DNA of 64,000 bases from Antitrichia curtipendula (Eukaryota; Streptophyta; Bryopsida; Hypnales; Leucodontaceae). A program made the translations under genes and the position numbers. This document shows positions 24,723-37,947 of the stretch, piece by piece. Under the pieces are notes generated by a model. That model did no database searches and was not told where the DNA came from. It saw nothing but the letters and a program-made list of their open reading frames with translations. The DNA is taken from the NCBI GenBank assembly GCA_951230915.1, contig OX579634.1, positions 48,745,570-48,809,569 of the forward strand. Direction: 5' to 3'. The number at the start of each line of letters is the position of its first letter. The first letter of the stretch is position 1.

Positions 24723-25714
24723 TATGTGGAACGCTACAGTAGTGGTAGGGTTTCCATCTTTTCCGTCTGTTCTATTCTCCCACCCCAAGCCAAAGAAAGA
24801 CTACACTTCTTACCTATCATATTGCGTGTGGGGTTGTACATTGTCATCAGGACTTGTTAACAGGCGTGCTTGCGGTTGTCACTACCAAATCTGGAAAGCT
24901 AATCGTCGATGTCGTCGAAATTTGGCACCACTAGGTAAATCTCCTCCGCCCACTTTGTTTTCTTATGTTTGAAGGTAGCTGGTTTCTATTCCGCAAAGTG
25001 GAAGGAAAAAGTTCAAACAATCCTCCGCCCACTTTCACGATCATCGTCATCTACGTTGCAACGGCATATTTCAGAGCGCCGAAAGTGTGAAGTTTCAGTG
25101 CCCAGAGCTAGACAAAAAGATCAGATAAAAGTGGTCGATCTAGATCAGATCTAGGTTTCATTAGGGCGACTGCGCCAATTGCCGTGCCAATTTTAACGGA
25201 ATTTGCCATTTTATCGAAGGTTTGTCGTAGCTGTTTGATATGTCTTATTCTCAGGTTTGGTAGGCCTAGTATAGACCACTCTTTTGTAGGTTGCACATCG
25301 GTACAGAATTGGGTGGCCAACTTGATTGGTCTTGCCCAAGTCGATTCTCTAGCTGTTAGAATCCTATTTCTACTATTTGAAATGATCATGTAACGACCCT
25401 CGAGATACTAAATGATTACTACCTGTCATGACTATTTAGATCTGCACATCATTCCGAATTTAACTTGTGTGAGTTCCATTTGCTATTGAAGCGAATCGGA
25501 ATGGTGCACAGAACTAGATAGCTTCAGATATCTAATTATAGTATGTGCAATCGTGTTTAGAACATTAGCGAGCGCACTGGTTGGGTAGATACCTTGTTGT
25601 CTCCGTTGGCTAGTCATCCACATGAGAATCTTCAGATTCTTATCAATTTGTAACCAGTTGGTTGTGAATTGATTTTCCAGAGGTCCTGCAGTTCGGGAAT
25701 TAGTTTGTCACAAC

Positions 25715-25880
25715 GTCAATTTCGTTAAAGTGGCTCGATTCTGGGATTTCTGGCACTAAAAATTGGGACATATATCTACATAAAGATCTCAAAATCTAGG
25801 ACCAGTGTGGATTTATTTTTCACAACGCGCCTTCTCAAAGGTGCCGAACTATTGGAATACCGCCAGTTTAATGATGTTTC
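25715..25880 (+). repeat. Dispersed ~150-bp repeat, copy B
   Basis: Contains AAAATTGGGACATATATCT, ACATAAAGATCTCAAAATCT, AGGACCAGTGTGGATTTA and TTGGAATACCGCCAGTTTA, colinear with copy A at 24588. It has no open frame across it. Confidence 0.5.
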
Positions 25881-27164
25881 ACTAGTGTGGTTATGTATTA
25901 GGAAAGTTTTGTTGAGGACCATAGAGGTTCTTTTGATGCACAGAATCTTCGTTTCGATTTCATCCCCCAAATTATGCTGGTATATAGTTTTAGTAATACT
26001 GTAGTATTTTCTGCTTAATACTGTAATAAGACCAATAGACCATACATTTCGAAGTTACTGCACACGGAGTTTTTAGAGTAGATTGTAGAGGAGCTATGAG
26101 CGTTCTCAGTGACACGCTCAGGAATTCTTTTCATTAGCCTTTTAGTTTGTAGCTTAGTTAGGTATTGACCGTCATGGTAACCTGAAAATCTCAGCTAGCT
26201 CATATTGAATCCCTTGTATGGAAAATGCGTACACAGTACATTCAACACGATCCGACTGTGAAAGCAACTCCAATTTCTTTATGTTGGCATGATTCAGAGT
26301 GCCAAAATATGACATTGAAGTTCACGAAGCTCTAAAAGCGAGCAGAGTAAATTTGGGTTTTAGGAGGATGTCTTCCTTGGACCGTGGGTGCACTAGGGTC
26401 TGTAGGAGTTGTGATTAGGCCATGGGAATTGACAGCCCTACACAACTTCAATGCATGGGGAAGAAAATGATCTCACCACTCACAACTGCAAACCCCATGT
26501 GTCAGGATGCTTCTCTTGAAAAATGCTAATGTTGTAAATTTTCCACCTGTGGAATGAAATTGACGCTAAATGAAATTTATACAGCCATGATTCATCCTTC
26601 TTTTCCTGAACATTTTGATTGCTTTGATTATTAGTTAGGTTTAATCTAGATAATACTGTAACATGAGTCTTCTCAACCCCATAAATGTGATCCAGCTAGT
26701 GTTGCTATGAATTGTTCCTCCATTACCTAAACTTAAGTCGCTGTGGAACCGTTTGTCTGGTAATCAGTCACCACATCCAGGATTGTTCATATATATTTTT
26801 TATATCAGTTTTGAATACCTCTGGATGATCAGTCTACTAATTGCAAACTCTCACTCACGATTCTTTATTGGCAAGAATACCTGTAGGAATTAATTGAATC
26901 AATGATCGAGGCAGCGAGACTGTGGATATAGAAATCGTCATTTGAGAAGCTGTAAAGGAGTCACTAGCTAGCTCTGTCATACAGCGGTGGCACTGAAGTT
27001 CTTAGGTAATGCAGCTCAAAGAGATGCTAGAGATTCTGTAACGGCTTTTCATGGTCTGAGTCTCTGAGAGCATAACTCGCCGGTAGAGCAGCCGTACAGC
27101 AGTCTATTTATTATAGCTTTGTTCAAGTATTCGAACTCCGTTAAATCATTAATGGTCAAATTCA

Positions 27165-27430
27165 CAGAATTGACTTGTTTCAGAGTGCCGAAATTGTGAC
27201 ATTTACACGTCCATCCTCAGGACAGGCGCCTGAAATGTTTTCAGGACAATTTATACGTGTCATAATTTTTAGAGCTTTGTGCAGATGTATGTCACAAAAT
27301 TTTGACGTGGGAATCACCAGCACAACGAAATTGAAGATTCAAATGCACGAAGATCTAAAAATCAGATAGCATAGATCTGAGGATTCAGATGTGCATTTGG
27401 AAAAAGTGCCAATTTCTTGGAATTTTTCCA
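27165..27430 (+). repeat. Dispersed repeat, double copy C
   Basis: Begins GTTTCAGAGTGCCGAAATTG and later has CACGAAGATCTAAAAATCAG and GGAAAAAGTGCCAATTTCTT, the family words seen at 24588, 25715, 31735 and 32315. It appears to contain one and a half modules. Confidence 0.4.
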
Positions 27431-28899
27431 TTTTAGAGAATATGGCGATTGTAACCATCTTCGAGCTCGCTCTGTACATCAGCAAGCTCAGGAAAGGACT
27501 CGGGATGAATACGGTCTTGCAGAGGGCTAAGGGCACCTCAGATATGCGATACAGGTACACATACTTGCACATTCAGATGAAGTTTGAATGGTTTGTGTTT
27601 TCTTCTGTCTTTCTAGGAGCAACAATGCGTATTTCCCAATAATGTATAACAGGAGTTTCAGTTTCAACTCAGTTCTTTCCTTCTTAGCAAGCAGGCAAGA
27701 AGAGAGTCCTATCACCATTTTTGGGTGTTTTTTACAGGAAAAAACTTGAATTCTGAATAAATGTACGTCGATATATATCTTCACAGTTCACACTCGCAGG
27801 AAAATTTTCGAACTCCGTTACATTACTTGGTTTCAGAACGACAATATTCTGAAACCCAACTACATGAAGATCTGAAACCTAGGACTCCTGCAGAGTTACA
27901 GTTCAAAGCTTCGTATCAGCAGACTCTCCATTCAGGCTGGTCTTAACTCTTAAGACCAGAGTCCTCTTACTATGAGATAGATGGTGATTGAATTGCAATA
28001 GCTACGATCCATTTTATTTGATTGATACATATGACATTGTATTCGTTTAGTTAATTAAAATTCAACCTTTCACAAATGTCACTCAATTTTCGAGGTGGCC
28101 TTGCAGGAGATCTACTTAACAGTGGTTGGAATTAGTCATCTGGAGCACTTTAAGCTTGCTGAGAAGATCCTTCTGCAGTTTTCAGCACTATTGTGGCAGC
28201 AGATCGGCACAGTTCTGTGAGTATACAAAAACTCTTGAGTATACGTTGAGCTGCAGTTTCATGACCAGAGGGTACGAATGCATGATTTGTGTCTTGTCAG
28301 AGACTTCGAATTAGTCGGTGGGTCGATGTAGACCCTGGTGATCATAAATGATGACGGGAGCCTCAGGGTAGCACTTGCTATCTGTGTCCCTTGTCGCAGT
28401 TATTGCAGTTAGTAGAACAATCCAAATAGATTCTTCATTCACGTTGGTCCATAACATTCCAAGGATCCTTGGCTTACCTCAAAGTAACTAAGGCTCTTGT
28501 TGATGTAGAAAATCTTGAATGCAAGCTTGTCTATAAATTGTAGGCCACTGTAACACGTATTATTCTTGTTACAGTGTAATAACAATGACATTGTAGAAGG
28601 ACCCGCTATCGTCCCTATTTGAGACTAGAGTTTTATTTGGCATGAAAGAAGACAATTCACTATTTTTCTTTGTCTTTTGTCCTTCATGCTAGGGACACAA
28701 TAGTTATAGTAAATGAAGAAAACGTCAATTTAGAAATATGCCACAAGCCAAAAATTGTGATATGATGTTCACAAAGGTTTAAATTCAAACCACAAACTAG
28801 GACAAAATATAGATTTTGGTTTGAGGTAACGAGGCCTAAACATAATATTGTTAGTCTAACGAAATTGATGAAATTAGAAAGAAAATGTATTTTTAAAAT

Positions 28900-30870
28900 T
28901 GGGGGATAAGAAATTGTGCTCAAGGTTACACATGCTGTTTGTCTAAACATAACCTCTCAACTGCCCCTTTAAAGATGACAACTTGAAGAGACTAAAAACT
29001 GTTAGTTTGAAACCTAATAGAATGTTTGATTGTAAAAATTCAACATTTGAAACTATTCTTAAATAAAACAAGTAAAAATCACGTCTTGTTTCACAATCTA
29101 GGTATTACGAAATTCCATTCGTCTCGGTGTGACTCGGACAACCTTCTTTCATGGTTTACTCATAAAATTTATTGCACGCTATTTATTCTCTTGGACAATC
29201 AATTACGTTATGTTGGCACAATTATAGGTGCTAGAATTGTGGAATTCATCTTTGTAATGCTCTAGAAAGTAGGACCAATGAATTTATATTTTCTAGTGAG
29301 TCTGCTCCCCTTCCAAAGTGCCAAAGTAGTGGAAATCCACACATAAAAAGAAAATTTAGTTTATGTTACAAACCCCATCGCATTAATTCCATCCGTTTAC
29401 CGAACTCCGTTTACCGATGTAAGTTTTGGGAGCGATCTGTTTGAGCCGTGAGTCTGCTCTTGTTGAAACTTGAACAATGATTCCGTTTAGTGAGCAGGAA
29501 TAGAAATTATTAATACCGTTATATTTTCCATAGTTTCCTGTTGTTTCGGAGCAACTGAGCTGAGCAACTCAAGCAAGCCAATAATGGTCTAGATTCTCCA
29601 TGCCCCCACCTGGGCTTGACTCCTCCTTTAAGTTAAGAAAAATGTTTTCCTTCTTTTTTTTTTTCGTTAATTCCTGGCGTTATTCGCGGGTGCTGTGGAT
29701 TACCAGTAGTCAGGGCTCAATCATATCGATGCTCTCTTCCAACATGATGCGGTTCCTCTTGTCTAGATGCTGTTATCGTGTTCCTTGTTTGCTGGACTGT
29801 TCGTTACCATGTTGCTTGCGAATATGTTGACAGATCCGGCTCTTGACTGCCGGGTTTTTTAGATCTGATTCACTGCGCTTTAATCCGATCCCCCTGGATC
29901 ATCAATCTGTTCCCATTTTCTCCGCTTCTTCATATTTATATGTATTCACTGGCAGCAATTTTTACTACTTTACGCACTTTTCAAGGGAGGCACCTTGAAA
30001 GTTGAAACGTAATTTCACAGTATTGTGGTTTGGGAGTATGAATTGAATGTAGAGTTTGAAACATGCCACTTGAATGAATATTTGATTATATTTCTATTTC
30101 AGTGGAAGCAAGCCTAATAGTTTTGTAGTAAGATCATTGTTTTGATTTGATCCATGCAACATGAATACTCTATTATATGTTAAGATTTGATCATACACAT
30201 ATTGGTCAAAAGTATTTTCCCTAGTGCTTAGCACCTTTAATGCCATATTTGTTGTGTTGTGTTACTTATGTGACTTTATTTCAAAGAAAATGGAATAGCT
30301 AGGACTTGTTTAGATTTACATTTCATTATTTGCCTTTCTTGAAAGGTAACAGTGTTGTGAATATCTACTTACATACATAATATAATTGATATTACTTTAG
30401 ATTTAACATCAATTTTGTTATATTCACAAGGTTTGTACTTTTTAAGGATAGCCTCTTACAACCTAGCTAAGTCTAGTTTTGTCCGATTTGAATGTCACAA
30501 TTTTTGTTGATGTAAATTGTTCCAATGTAACAAATTTCTCCTTTTCTTAAAACTTATATAGATTGCATATTGCTTTAAAGAGTTGTTGGAAAATATATGT
30601 TTCTTGAAATTGGTGGTACCATTTATATATAATTTCAAATTCACTTCAAGATCTTGCTTGTTGTAACAAATTAAAACTAGATTTAAAATCATGTTGCTAC
30701 TTAAATTGGTCCCTCTTATTCTAGAATCTAATCATACTATTTTCATAACAAAATTAACCACATGAATAAGAGAGGAATGACAACCCTAAATCTAGAATCT
30801 AGAATTTGAATTGAAGTAGGGTATATGGTTTCAATTGCTATGCAGTTAGATGGGGGTTGTAATTATGTGT
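28900..30870. other. No confident gene
   Basis: A 76-codon frame at 29600-29830 and others are unrecognised. A dispersed-repeat remnant (CACAAACTAGGACAAAATAT) lies just before this stretch at about 28720-28895. From 30000 the sequence is AT-rich. Confidence 0.3.
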
Positions 30871-30877
30871 ACTTACC

Positions 30878-31171
30878 TTATGCTGAGGATCCAATGTTCA
30901 AAGTATTAACCAATTTCAAAGGACATTCTACAATTACTTTCTTCAATTTTCGGGGGTAACCTTCTGCTACAATGAGCTCTAGCGGTAGTGTAGCAGCTTG
31001 TCGTGTATAATTTTCGTGGAAAAACACTAATATTGAGTCTTGCATCACCATTGGCTGTTCAGTGGAGCTGTTCAAAATAGGTCTATCAGAGCAGTTATTG
31101 CATCGAACTGCTAAAGAAGATGCTTCACTTGGAAATGTAGATTTTCCTGTATATTCCGGAAAGTTAGGCAT
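30878..31171 (-). CDS. Unidentified coding-like frame (97 codons)
   Basis: The minus-strand frame has balanced amino-acid use (for example MPNFPEYTGKSTFPSEASS and AATLPLELIVAEGYPRKLKK) unlike the Phe/Leu/Ile/Lys-rich chance frames nearby. A TACAG lies just inside the start, so it may be an internal exon beginning near 31131. I recognise no family. It lies 244 bases below another such frame on the same strand, and the two may belong to one decayed gene. Confidence 0.25.
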   Translation of the reverse strand: MPNFPEYTGKSTFPSEASSLAVRCNNCSDRPILNSSTEQPMVMQDSILVFFHENYTRQAATLPLELIVAEGYPRKLKKVIVECPLKLVNTLNIGSSA

Positions 31172-31414
31172 TGAACTTTTAAAATATTGACACTTGAATG
31201 TTGGACGCTAGGAAACCAGCTGGTTGTGTTCTTCGTATCTCCTCCTTAAAAGCTTGTTATCAGCGTTGCTTTGTCTTCTTGTCATTCACATGATTGAAAG
31301 ATCGTCCGTTCTGTTCACTTACAGTAACTGTTGTGGAAACAAACATGGACCCACAAAAAGATTCACATGATAAATTTGATCAAATCAGGGTCTTTTTGTG
31401 GTCATTTCCCTAGT

Positions 31415-31657
31415 TTACCGTCCTGGTAATGAAACGGAGTTTAGCACTTGGCAAGTGTTATATTGGTCATGGTGCAAATGAGATGGTAAACCCTGTTCTA
31501 TTGCCTCCACGGTAAACTCTTCCAACTCCCTAGCTTGTGCATGTAACCATACTTTCACTAGTTTAGATTTGGTTGTAAAATAGTATTTGTCAGTAGTGTA
31601 GAAGCACATCTGGTTTGCTTCAAATTGTGAGCACTCTGTCTCTACAACGGAGGTCAT
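31415..31657 (-). CDS. Unidentified coding-like frame (80 codons)
   Basis: Begins MTSVVETECSQFEANQMCFY and contains ARELEEFTVEAIEQGLPSHL, a plausible folded-protein composition. A GT follows near the end (GGACGGTAAAC), allowing a donor. It may be the exon upstream of 30878-31171. No function can be assigned. Confidence 0.25.
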   Translation of the reverse strand: MTSVVETECSQFEANQMCFYTTDKYYFTTKSKLVKVWLHAQARELEEFTVEAIEQGLPSHLHHDQYNTCQVLNSVSLPGR

Positions 31658-31734
31658 TTATAAGGCTTGAAATAAGTGTTCTCCCCCTATTTTATTGTGG
31701 AAATGGCCGAAACCTGAATCGTTAGATTATCAGT

Positions 31735-31860
31735 TATAAACGGCAAATTTTGAAGAAATTGGCACTTTTCCAGTCGTTTATCTAGAAGCTAAGATCTGTA
31801 TTAGTCCTAGTTTTTAGAGCTCTGTTAAAAATTTTTGGCACTAATCTGAAACACACCGTT
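31735..31860 (-). repeat. Dispersed ~150-bp repeat, inverted copy
   Basis: On the minus strand it reads GTTTCAGATTAGTGCCAAAA, GAGCTCTAAAAACTAGGACT and GGAAAAGTGCCAATTTCTTC, matching the 27165 copy. Confidence 0.45.
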
Positions 31861-32314
31861 CTGACCATAATAACTTTTTTTGAAAGTCTCTTTACAGCAG
31901 TAACAATCCTTTAGTTTTAGAACTAGGAGAGGATATTTGTCGGTCTGTTTTAGGAATGTTAGCCCGTTTATCTAGTTGGGCTCCTGTGGAACTCAAATTG
32001 TGGAACCGGCACTACTGGCCTCCTCGTGCCACTCCTGAGCTAGACTACAAACTCAATTTCTAGGTTTTTATCCCCTTGGACTGTTTTCTGCAATAGAAGA
32101 GCATGCTAGAGGAAAGATTTGTGAGTCAAGGTTCTAAGTAAGTTAGACAAATGCTGGTTGAGAGCAATGTCGGACTAGGATGGCGTCAAATGACTTCCCT
32201 TGTACTTCTTGAAGTTGATAACTGCCCTAAAATGTGCATGGCGAGTCATTTGATGTCTCACTAGTCCAACTCTAGATGAAAGCAGGATTTCAGGAATCAG
32301 ACACATAACATCAA

Positions 32315-32480
32315 TATCGTTACATTGGCATGATTCAGACCACCAAGGGTGTGACATTCAACTGCACTACTGCAAAAAACCTCTCGAAAGTCAAAACCGA
32401 AAACTAGGTGTAGATTTTGATTCAATCCAGGGTGGCCGCCTTGAAAAGTGCCATAGTTGTAAATGTTCCGTATCTTAACG
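32315..32480 (+). repeat. Dispersed ~150-bp repeat, copy D
   Basis: Contains GTTACATTGGCATGATTCAG, GTGTGACATTCAA, AAAACTAGGTGTAGATTTTG and GAAAAGTGCCATAGTTGTAA, in the family order. Confidence 0.45.
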
Positions 32481-32987
32481 AAGATATGTCGAATTTTCCC
32501 TCTTTTAGTGACAGAATGCGTGTTTTTGTGCAGTGTATACGGCCAGCAATCTGTCTCAGCAGGCAAACCGGACTGCCGGATGAATGGCTTGCTTCAATCA
32601 GTATCTTCAGGTACGTAACGTATGATGAGAAACTCTCGGGAATTGTAGATAATTTACAGGACAATTGAGACCTTGAGGACCTCAATGCGACCATCAATGA
32701 AGCTTTTTCCTTTCCGCAAAGAGAATTCAATCCACCGCCCTTCGCCGTTACCAGAGGTCAACAGGGACGGTGGCAAGACATGCATTGGGTCCAATGAAGA
32801 GATTAGATTATTGGAAATCCAGGAGACACGATGAAATGTGAAGAACGAAAAGGTAATATTGTACATTTTCTTTTCTTGAAGCAAATAGGCCCGCAAATGG
32901 GATTGAGTGGCATGGAAATTTATTTATTGATATTTTTGTCACTAGAGGAACGATTTTATTCCAATGCGAACGGTAGCCCTAACAACA

Positions 32988-33114
32988 TGTCAAGCACAGC
33001 AGAAGCTCCAGCTGGTCAAGTGGTCAACAAGGCAACGGATAACAGGACCCGCAGATGCGCAACCCAAGCTGATAGGATCGCAAGTTTTACTGCCGTTCAA
33101 GAGAAACGCTGGTA
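32988..33114 (+). CDS. Possible first exon, unidentified
   Basis: An ATG at 32988 opens MSSTAEAPAGQVVNKATDN and QADRIASFTAVQEKRW, ending at a strong GTAAGT donor at 33115. The composition is coding-like. Matching downstream exons were not found with confidence, although a helical frame at 33958-34143 (ELNFQLLLELLVEASSLLPS) that ends at a GTATGT donor is a candidate. Confidence 0.25.
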
Positions 33115-33119
33115 AGTTA

Positions 33120-36100
33120 ATATAATGCACGAACTTTTGACGATAAGATTGAAACAAAAGTTTAATTTGTACCGGGTCCCATAAATGAAAAGGTAGCTTC
33201 CTCCATGCTCGCCATCTGGATGGGACTGTCAGTGCAGACTTCTCAAAAAGGAGTCAAAACTCACAACCATGCTAGTCCAACTTACAGGCAGACTTGTTAA
33301 TAAGGTGAGGAGAGTCTGATCTAAGCTAGTTTTTTAAAGCTGTGTGCACTTGAATGTCACAATTCTGGCTTCATTAGTTCATTGCAATGGTCACAATTTC
33401 TTCTTACCAGTAGGTCGGTTCAGTTTCTTTGGTTCTTTTTTTCGGGCCTAACCTTTTTACTGAATTACACTAAAACGAAACTTTTACTGAAGTTCAGGGG
33501 AAACCAATTCAAGCCACATGTGTCATTGATCTCTCTAGAGTCTGGACCCCAGCGATAGTTCATTGCTTTGGTGACTTCTAAGTTTCAACCGACTTCTGCT
33601 AACTTACATGCTAGTAATTATGTTCGATAAGTTCTTAAATTTCTCTTCAACTAGTTTGTCCGTCGTTTGATAAGCTCAATGGCTTACATGACTTGACTGA
33701 CTGTAGATTTCTGTTGATTCATGCAAGGATTTTGCTCATCAATTAGCATGAGCTAACGTACACTTGGCATTCAATGTCCATTTGTCCCTCCTGACAAAGC
33801 TGAGTATAAAAAGCTGCTTCTCTCGTTAAATAATCATATTAGTAAAGGGCTGTACGGCAGACTGTAGCACGAAAGTCAATCCACCCATTTCAGAGGCACG
33901 CGCTGATAATTGAACAAGCAGATTGGTGAGGTTTTTTAATCTTTCGTACGTAACTGCATGGTAGGACGTCCCTACGCTGCATGTAAGTTAAAATTTGGAT
34001 GTTCTTCGATGAAGATACACAAGCTGCTGGAAAGTTTCGTTCAGGATCTCTCAGAATTAAATTTTCAACTGTTGCTCGAACTCCTGGTGGAAGCTAGCTC
34101 ATTATTACCGTCAGTGATCAGAGGTACTACCGTCCACAGTCAGGTATGTTCTTTTACAGCTTTTGAATCGGAGATTGACTGTTTAGATAGTGATATTTGG
34201 TTTGGGAAATTAACCAGACTAGTCTAATGGAGATTCTCGGCACTTGCAGTGAGTTTTCTTTCATTTTCTTTCCAGAAAAGATGAAGCTAATGGTGCTTCA
34301 TTTGTAGACAGGATAAGAAGTTTAGTCAGTCTTGGGGAATTGACGTGATCGCATTAATTCTTGTACCTGTACAACTGATTGTCTGCAGTGGTATTTGAGG
34401 ATATTGCTAATTAAATTGAATGAACGAGTGTCCCTGGCACAAGGCCACAGCTTCCTAAGTGCAATTGATGCATTCTGCAGCTCACAATACAGTATTTAAG
34501 TGTCCTGCATTTGAATACCACGGTCTGCTCACATTGGGCTTCCAGTTTCTCTGAAACCGGGACTCTGCATTTGAACTCATTTTATTAAATATGTGCTTAG
34601 ACCTAAGTTGTTACGTACTCTTGACTGGCGTTATCATTGGCTCAACACAAGCTTGAGTTGAACTCCAATCCAGCAAACTTAAAGGGCCCAGAGCAATGAT
34701 TTGTTACAGATAATTTAACATTTCACTTGGATTTGACTTGCAACGGATTCCATGTAATGTCTTTGTGGCACGAAGCCGAACAGGATAGGTGCCGCTTCGA
34801 TTCGCTGTTCCTATATTTCTTTAGAGGAACGGTGGGATTCTTGAGTGTCACTTCAAATCCATATTTGAACAAGAAAGTTTGCCCCTCTTGTTCTAACAAA
34901 TTAAAGGAGAATTGCAGACATATGCCAAGAATGCCAATAACGTGAATTTCATTAAAATGGCGGCATTCAGAAACTTTGGCGGGTTTACATATATACCTGT
35001 CGTAGATGTTCAGACAAAGTGGCGGATTTCATCTGCCATTTTACCGAAATTGACGTTCAATGTCTTTTCGTCACTGCAGAAACCCTTGGAACCGCAAGTT
35101 AACAATGAATACACGTCCGGGAGAGATTAATTGGTTAAGGAATACATATGCTGCACAGTCTGTTTTTTCTGCAGTAGTTGTTTCGCTTACATAGGATATT
35201 TTTAGAAAAGTTGCGCGCATTTCATAACACAACTTCTCATAAGACCTGGCTTCAGGCACAGTTCTGAAGACACTCCCAGTAGCTCATTGCATCTTGCAAT
35301 TTCACTCACATTACTTCATAGCTTGTAATGTTCACTAGATTTCTGGGAGTAGAAACTACTTACAGTTCAAATTTCCAGTAGTGTGGATCTTCAGTTTTCC
35401 TGCTTGCTAGTCGACGTTAATAATACTTTTTTCAATTGGTACTGGTGATATGCATAAATATTGTCGCACCGTCAGAACTCGCTTTCAACCTTAGATAGCG
35501 ACTTTAGACAATCATTCGATTTCACTGAACGCAAGGTTTGGGAATATTGTCTGAAAAAAATTAAGCCTGACCAGAGAACACATACATTTCCTTGGAATAT
35601 TGAAAGCCTCTTGGATTGCCAATAAAAACAATGTGGAGGGACGCGTCCAGATAAGTAACCACTATCCATACACAATGGATCATTGTCCAATTAATTTATT
35701 CTCTTGTTTGTCAGTTCTGTGCAAGGAGAAAACCCCGGTACACAGAAGTGGGTTTAAATTTCTGAATGCATTAACTAATGCAGCAGAACAGTTGTAATTA
35801 CGAGACTGAGCATGTACTGAGCCCGTTAAAAGTCGTGCTCCACGCGTACACGCTTGAGTACAGCAAGTGTCATCAACCACATTACCTGACATTCCAGGAG
35901 CTGTCACAAAAATCTAGTAACTACGAAATAAAGAAGACAGTTACAAGAACTGGCACAGTTTCTGTATATTAAGTGAAAAGAATATGGCAATGCACAAGCA
36001 CGTACGTTTACCAGACAAGAAACAAATGCCACGAGAATTATACAACACTGCTGCTTACATCTCACAGATATACACAATGTACATCTGGAAGGAACTTGTA

Positions 36101-37737
36101 AGAAAATGAATCTTTAACCAAGACCTCCAGAAACAGAATATCATCGCAAGCCTACAATAAACATCCTTAACAAGAAACTCCGAACGTTTCGGCACACTGG
36201 AAGATAAGGTGACATCTGCACTTCTGGGCAGACCAGGAAACTAAAGTGAGGAAAGAGTCCAAACAATTCTCTGATCAATTCATTTGCACTCCACTAAAGA
36301 GAAGTTTATTGACTTTATTCAATAATTCACAAAAAAACTCAAAAATCCGGACTGATAAACCTGAAACTCCGACTACGGACAACCTCTGGACACAACTGAC
36401 TCGCTGACTCGATTAGACAGCATCCAGACAAAACTAAAACGGTGAATCTAGGAGAAAACATGTGTACTGATGTGAAGAAACTTACAAGCTTGGCGACAGC
36501 GGGAGAGGGCACGCAAGAACACAGCCATGCTTCGTACATGAGAGCATTCCAGCGTGCTCTCTCTCGTTGTCACCGATTTCAGTAGACATCAGAGTTACGG
36601 CCTGCCAACACAATCACGTGTACGCCAAGCTAAGCATCAATCACTACAACTGAACTCCATCGCTGGAATCATACAAAAACATCGGTCTGGGTGACAAAGA
36701 AGCTTCGCCCAGCACCAACCAGAGCTAGTAAGCTTCGTATCGATCACATACGGTACCCGAAAGAGAGAGCAGCCTGGAGAGCCCAGTGATGAGAGTCTGA
36801 AGAAGTGAGGAGAATGTTTAACGAAGCGGCACCAGAAGCAATTTATGCAAACGAGTGACCAGGGGTTTCATAAAGACGTTGTGTGCGAGGGTGGGCCCTG
36901 GCCTGCCTGCCCAGGCGGGGGAAGAGAGAGAGAGAGAGAGATCGGATTAAAACTGGGCTAGCGGTGCTGAGACAACTTAAGGCATCTAAACCACAGTAAA
37001 AAAGATCATCTTTTGAACCTTTTGGTGTTGGGGTGAAAATGAAGAGCGTCCGTGAGCCCAATCTAGGAATATTTTGAGATGCACAGTTACGTGATTTTGG
37101 GAACCTTTCGCACTTAGTCGTCTGGAATTCGGGAACTGCGGGACCCAAGCCGGATCACCACGAAGTTAAGACCACACAAGGTTGACTGCAGATGAGGACA
37201 GATGAACCACGCGGTTTGCTTGGTTCTCTTATTACTTACTACCAATGGTCCCAAATGCGATTTTCATCATTAGCTCAAGTTGCTGAAAACACGACTAAAT
37301 GTGCTCAAACTTCAAATATAAGACTGCAGTATTATTTCAGATTTTTGGGAAGCAAGAAAAAAGATTTGGTAGAAGCTTCGATTGCTAAATTTAGCCACGT
37401 TTGTGAACATCGGTAGTTTAGTTACCACCAGCATGTGGGAACTCCTGCTGTAGAAACTGGCGCTGTGGTCGTTTTTTCAACAGGAAATCAGAGTCGATCG
37501 TCATCTCCCAGTGAGGTCAAGTTCTGGAATGCGAAATTAATGACCAAGGAACAGTGGGCCTTGCATGCGAGGGAGAAGTTGCCTGCCCAGGCAGCCAGGC
37601 AGGCAGCGGGTCCGTCAGAGTAAGAAAACGGCTGCTGCTGCGGACTGCAGAGCGTTCTTTACTGCCTGGCTCCGAAAATGGTTAAAAAATGGCTCTAACT
37701 GGCCAGACAGTGCAGTTTTGTAGAATGTGTCCCAGGG
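33120..37737. other. Mixed-composition DNA, no confident gene
   Basis: Many short frames overlap on both strands. A GA dinucleotide run lies near 36922-36941. Segments around 34950-35065 carry dispersed-repeat words (GCCATTTTACCGAAATTGAC). Nothing was recognised by family. Confidence 0.3.
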
Positions 37738-37947
37738 ATGGCGACCTTATTACGCGGGGCCTTACGATTCATCAAGTCCAGCGCCATCGTTAGCAGCAGG
37801 CTCTGCTGCCAGAAGTCGAAGCTCATCACTCACTCCACCCCTCTCATCATGAGGCAGTCTGGAACATGGGTCCAGAGCAGAGCTCACAAAGTCGACGACG
37901 ACATTTTATATTACCCACAACAGTACCACCGAAGGGCCACAGAATGA
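37738..37947 (+). CDS. Small unidentified ORF with mitochondrial-presequence-like N-terminus
   Basis: The 69-residue product starts MATLLRGALRFIKSSAIVSS, rich in Arg, Ser and hydrophobic residues with no acidic residue in the first 30, as in plant mitochondrial targeting peptides. The rest is hydrophilic (DDDILYYPQQYHRRATE). The ATG has a favourable context (GGGATGGCG). It could be a small organelle protein, a first exon, or a chance frame in GC-richer DNA. Confidence 0.3.
   Translation: MATLLRGALRFIKSSAIVSSRLCCQKSKLITHSTPLIMRQSGTWVQSRAHKVDDDILYYPQQYHRRATE

Noticed and set aside
36922..36941. GA dinucleotide run as a regulatory GAGA element
   Set aside because: A short simple repeat without an associated gene start; no functional claim can be supported.
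37135..37165. 5S-rRNA-like words (CCGGATCA, CGAAGTTAAG)
   Set aside because: Only about 20 bases resemble 5S rRNA, the spacing is wrong, and no internal promoter or flanking stem follows.
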